A stretch of 64,000 nucleotides of DNA. It comes from Phoebastria nigripes. Lineage: Eukaryota > Chordata > Aves > Procellariiformes > Diomedeidae. The position numbers and the translations under genes were made by a program. Below the pieces are notes generated by a model. That model was not told the DNA's origin. It was given only the letters and a program-made list of their open reading frames with translations, and searched no databases. The stretch lies in assembly GCA_035582835.1 (NCBI GenBank), contig JAYKAV010002793.1, positions 177,666 to 241,665 of the forward strand, in the 5' to 3' direction. Below are positions 59,693 through 64,000 of the stretch, in pieces (within the stretch, counting starts at the first letter, position 1; each line of letters starts with the position of its first letter).

Positions 59693-62600
59693 AAACTTGC
59701 AATGTATAGCAAAATTTAACAANTGCTAGCCCCTTTAAGACCACTGTTAAAAACATGTCCTTGCTCTAGATATTGGGTATCCCAATGTGATAAATATGCC
59801 TCTATTTTTAGCACTTATGAAAAGATATTTCTAAGCATATTACTCTCATCAAGATTATGTCTGGGAGCTATTTGTGCAAAAGACATGCAAACTGGCTCTC
59901 CTCATCTTCCTTCATGAGATAAGAAGAACATTGCTGAATACTGGTGAAGTGAACAATTGAGCAAAAATGCAACTGCTGTAAAATATTTGCTTACGTCCAC
60001 CTGAACCAACAGCAGAACCTNCAGTAGTGAAAGCATATGTCTACTGTCGCTGACGCCAACAAGAATGCTCTGTGATTTGGTTGCACTTGTGAAATAAAAT
60101 TTAAAGGCTCAGGATAAGTGGATTCTATTGTTATTATAAGACAAGATCCCAGTTATGAATTATTTATAGGCACCCTGGCATCTGAGCTCCACAAGGCATA
60201 ATTCTGTTCAGCCTCTTTTTAGTGCTGATATGCAGTCCTTAAGAATTACANAAGTGTAGATTGTAACACCCACAGCACACAAACCAAAAACTCTATCTAC
60301 AGTTCTTGGAGTACAAGTGCTCTTTCTCAGTTGAAGGATATGGTGCCAGTGTTCTGAAACAGATAGCTAAAGTTGAAATCTGAATGCAGAGAGGTGAAGC
60401 TGGAGGGTAGGGAGAAATATATTTTTTTAAGAGAATGACATATAACAAGGTTTTGTCCTGCATTCGTACCTGTGAGGACATGCCACCTTGGTGAAATGCT
60501 GAACCTACTGTCTTTAGGCATCAGTTGACATGTTAGTTAAAGAAAACAAGACATTTCTCCTATTCTTTCAGTACTTTNTGATTAGATCACCCAAAACATT
60601 TCTTTTTAACCACTAAAATGCCTGCTGTTATTTTATTCTACTGAGGACAAATGTCATGAATGATGTCATGAATGTGTTGGACCAGTATATCAGATACTGT
60701 CCTTCTCAGGTAAGAAAAGAATGTTGGAGACCAGTCTTCCAAAACACACCATTAAGCTGCGACACGCACAGTGAGATAGGAAAGTCCCTTTTCTCATACT
60801 TATTAAAGATAGCCATTGGACTCAAAATCTAATATTTTAAAAAATGTAATTATCCTTTCCTATGTTTTTAGTGGACTATACACAGATTATACTTGCCTTA
60901 GCCTAAAAGTATTTGTAAAAGAGGTTTACATTTACAGGACAGTCTGATAGTAATGCCTTATAATTAGAACTGAAAGAAATGTGTGTTCATTATGTTTCCA
61001 CTGGAGTTAACATAAATATTCAGAATGAGAATATTTGGACTCAGTTGTGTATTTCACCATTTTTTTGTGGTTATACCCAGCAAGACGAAATATGACTGTT
61101 CAGAAATAGGGAAATTTCTCAAGAGAAATTTTTGTGGAAAAAATCCAAGATCATGTGATCTTTTGTTTTCTGTAAGTACCTTTTTTTTTTTTTTTTTTTT
61201 TTTTTTGAAAAAAAACAAACCCAAAATCTATCAGCTGTTAAACATATTAATGAAGTCATGAAAATAATTGAACTGATTTCCAAATTATGAAAACTGACCA
61301 GTTTTTTTTTTTTTTTTAATTTTTACACAAAAGATGGGGAAAGTGGACAGACTTGTCCACTACATTCCTTTTGATTTTTCACATCCTCAAGTTTGAAAAA
61401 AGAAACAATCAGGAAAATAATTTTAAAATAACATAAAATGTTATTGANTTCTGTTTCTTTCCTTGTCTCCTCATGTATTTTTAAAGGGAGAACAGTATAG
61501 ATAGAAATTTGGGCTTTCTCCAACAAGTCTGGAGCTTTTTAAGCTACTTAAAGGTTGCATATTTTTCTTCTAATGGAACAGTAAAGTGAAATAGTGTCAA
61601 GGAATATGATCAAGTTGCCCATAGTCACTTACGCTCTGGCATCTTTGACAAGAGTATTCATCTTCAGCAATTCATTTGTTTTAAATTACGTGAGGTACAT
61701 GTAAATCTCATACAAGATTATAGTTAGTACTTANATTTTGTAGTTCACACAACCTGGGAAATGACATTCATTAAGTTCATTATACTTTCATTGTCACTCA
61801 AAAATGTTTCCATGCGTTAGCACCATGATGGGTTTCTAGCATCTCAATGGAACTTCAGTCCAGATGAAAACCACTTGTTTTCTTTAGGGGAAAAAAGATG
61901 ATAACATAATTAGAATATTTCTAATAATGAACTTAGGTAGGAAAACACTAAATCTTCATTTTAGGTACACATAATCTCACATTTTCAGTAGTTTTATAAC
62001 ATTAAAAATAAATTTATTAAGGTAATCTAATTGTAAGTCTATACGCAGCGTCAGGTCTTCATGCTTTGAAATGGTCTCAATATCTGATGTTTCAGAGAGC
62101 TAAAGGAATTTTACTGTAATTAGCAGACAGTGTAAGAGACTTATTGGTTACAGGGAAGAAGACATACATTGGAAGATGTATTGCATAATTAGAAGGAAGT
62201 CTGATATCAGTGTTCTGAAGTCACTGTCCTTGCTTTCATGAGGGCACTGGTTCAGGGCTTTTCTCTGAAAGACCATTCAAGAATTTTTGTATAAAATAGA
62301 CTAAATCATCATGCTTAAGACCCTGTGTTCTCTCAGATTTTCCAGTTAGATAACAGATTCAAAAAGTATTTGAAGCAGATGGACAATCAGACACATACAC
62401 TGAATAGTTGCATTACCTTTGGTTCTATAGTAACCTTTTATTATTTTTGCTGTACTACTCAGCATAGCAGTGTGAAGACATGTAAGATGAACAGCTGATG
62501 TCTTAATGACTGCAATAGGGTGCATCACTTCCAGACAATCTGCTCCGAAAGACACAAAGGAAATGTTCTTAGCCCTTCTTAGTGTCCATGTCACCATACT

Positions 62601-62850
62601 GAAAAGTTTCAGCAACACTGTATTTTGACAATTTCTGTTCCTCTTTACCTATTGCAACCCTATTGCCTTCACCAGGATTATATGACCAATACAGATTTGA
62701 ATTTACTTCATTATTTATTTCTTAGGATCTCCTGCAAACAGATATGTACAAAATCCTTAAAGACCTTTAGGGCCATTTTTTTTTAAATTACTATTTTTTC
62801 TTAAGGATATTTTAAGAATACTTAAAATTTTATGACAAACTTAAAATTTG
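59693..62850. other. Unique sequence with poly(T) tracts
   Basis: No gene recognised. T runs of 26 (61181-61206) and about 16 bases (61302-61317), and a short GTCATGAATGAT duplication at about 60652-60674. A 90-codon minus frame (62346-62618) has no recognisable motif. Confidence 0.45.
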
Positions 62851-62852
62851 GG

Positions 62853-64000
62853 GGAAGGCCAACAAGGCAGTTATCCTGCTGGGAGTCTGTTATAGGCCAC
62901 CCAACCAGGATGAAGAGGCCGATGAAGCATTCTACAAGCGGCTGGCAGAAGTCTCACAATTGCTAGCCCTTGTTCTCGTGGGGGACTTGAACTTCCCGGA
63001 CGTCTGCTGAAAACACAACACGGCAGAGAGGAAACAGTCTAGGAGGTTCCTGGAGTGTGTGGAAGACAGCTTCCTGATGCAGCTGGTAAGTGAGCCTACC
63101 AGGGGAGGTGCCTCGCTCGACCTGCTGTTTACAAACAGAGAAGGACTGGTGGGAGATGTGGTGGTCGGAGGCCGTCTTGGGCTTAGCGACCACGAAATGA
63201 TAGAATTCTCAATTCTTGGTGAAGTAAAGAGTCCCAGCAAAACCACTCCCATGGACTTCCGGAGGGTGGACTTTGGCCTGTTCAGGACACTGGTTGAGAG
63301 AGTCCCTTGGGAGACAGTCCTGAAGGGCAAAGGGGTCCAGGAAGGCTGGACGTTCTTCAAGAAGGAAGTCTTAAAGGCACAGGAGCAGGCTGTCCCCATA
63401 TGCCATAAGAAGAAAAGGTGGGGAATACGACCGGCCTGGCTGAACAGGGAGCTCTTGCTGGGACTCAGGAAAAAAAGGAGAGTTTACCACTTGTGGAAGA
63501 AGGGGCAGGCAACTCAAGAAGAGTACAGGCATCTCATTAGGTCATGCAGAGAGGAAATCAGAAAGGCAAAAGCCCAGCTAGAACACAATCTGGCCGCTGT
63601 CGTACGAGACAACAAAAAATGTTTTTACAAATATATTAATGACAAAAGGAGAGCCAAGGAGAATCTCCATCCTTTATTGGATGCAGGGGGAAACATTGCC
63701 ACCAAGGATGAGGAAAAGGCTGAGGTACTTAATGCCTTCTTTGCCTCAGTCTTTAATAGTCAGACCAGTTATCCTCAGGGTATTCAGCCCACTGAGCTGG
63801 AAGACAGGGAAGGCGAGCAGGATAAGCCCCCCATAATCCAAGAGGAAGCAGTGAACGACCTGCTACGCCACCTGGACGCTCACAAGTCTATGGGGCCAGA
63901 TGGGATCCACCCGAGAGTGCCGAGGGAGCTGGCAGAGGAGCTTGCCAAGCCACTCTCCATCATTTATCAGCAGTCCTGGTTAACGGGAGAGGTCCCAGAC
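62853..64000 (+). mobile_element. CR1 LINE entering from its endonuclease region, cut by the window edge
   Basis: The left break is near 62853, where AT-rich unique DNA gives way to GC-richer CR1 sequence, so the copy is truncated within the endonuclease. It runs past the window edge. The segment corresponds to ORF2 sequence upstream of the part present at 30694, so the two barely overlap. Low decay suggests a young copy. Its 3' end and full length lie outside the window. Confidence 0.93.
62855..64000 (+). pseudogene. CR1 ORF2 (partial): endonuclease C-terminal part, linker and start of reverse transcriptase
   Basis: One frame of 382 codons, broken once by TGA at 63008-63010 and then open for 330 codons to the window edge. 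The enzyme would nick target DNA and prime reverse transcription. Visible in order: LLGVCYRPPNQDEEA (from about 62876), the catalytic GDLN motif of APE-type endonucleases at 62981-62992, the SDH motif with its catalytic histidine at 63185-63193, a basic linker with AWLNRELL-like sequence near 63440 and RSCREEIRKAKAQLE near 63541-63585, then KSMGPDGIHPRV at about 63882-63917 and ELAKPLSII at about 63937-63963, where the reverse transcriptase begins. The stop follows GDLNFPDVC, where CR1 proteins normally have tryptophan (TGG), a G-to-A change. The endonuclease lacks its N-terminal half. Not a complete gene. Confidence 0.9.

Noticed and set aside
62346..62618. 90-codon minus-strand frame
   Set aside because: Looks superficially protein-like but shows no motif I can name and no start or splice context.

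Overview
The window looks like a stretch of bird nuclear genome: long AT-rich non-coding DNA carrying CR1-type LINE fragments (the characteristic avian retroposon, with 3' ends made of repeats close to ATTCTATG) and solo LTRs of endogenous retroviruses. The LTR family beginning TGTCCTGGTTTCAGCTGGG and the CR1 tails resemble repeats common in modern (neoavian) birds; that placement is from memory of the families, not from a search. I recognise no host protein-coding gene, rRNA, tRNA, CRISPR array or bacterial-type operon. The window is best read as intergenic or deep intronic sequence.

Layout. Positions 1-2,700 hold one solo LTR (316-862, + strand) and an old, decayed CR1 fragment (about 1850-2695). 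From 2.7 to 22.3 kb the DNA is mostly unique. It contains a weak candidate exon (3804-3890), an unidentified cysteine-rich reading frame (13435-13725, - strand), and a perfect 248-bp direct duplication (15433-15680 and 17816-18063) whose second copy runs into a complete CR1 3' tail ending at 18139. From 22.3 to 32 kb is the repeat-dense core. It has solo LTRs at 22356-22944 (+), 24275-25305 (-, a long LTR with internal tandem repeats, next to a GATATA-type microsatellite), 28072-28624 (+, GC- and CpG-rich, a different family) and 29675-30247 (+), then a young CR1 3' half at 30694-31937 whose reverse-transcriptase frame is broken by a single stop.

From 32 to 64 kb the DNA is again mainly unique, with a solo LTR at 42056-42635 (+), a GC-rich patch at about 51180-51350, a decayed LTR piece at 53161-53302 (-), a short CR1 3' end at 55278-55571 (+), a solo LTR at 56568-57175 (-) and a CR1 tail at 59545-59692 (-). 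At the right edge a fairly young CR1 copy (62853 onward, + strand) enters with the C-terminal part of its endonuclease and the start of its reverse transcriptase. Its frame stays open for 330 codons to the last base of the window.

Functionally, the recognisable coding information belongs to CR1 retroposons. Every recognised full-length LTR is solo, bounded by a 5-bp target-site duplication with no gag, pol or env beside it, which points to loss of proviral interiors by LTR-LTR recombination. The best regulatory sequences are inside the LTRs: TATA boxes, poly(A) signals, and a perfect TGACGTCA (CRE/ATF) box 9 bp upstream of the TATA box in two of the five copies of one family. About 47 isolated single N bases are scattered through the window and are enriched in the young repeats at 29.9-31.7 kb. 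I did not find a convincing new biological system; the duplication junction, the CRE-bearing LTRs and the edge CR1 are the items most worth a second look.
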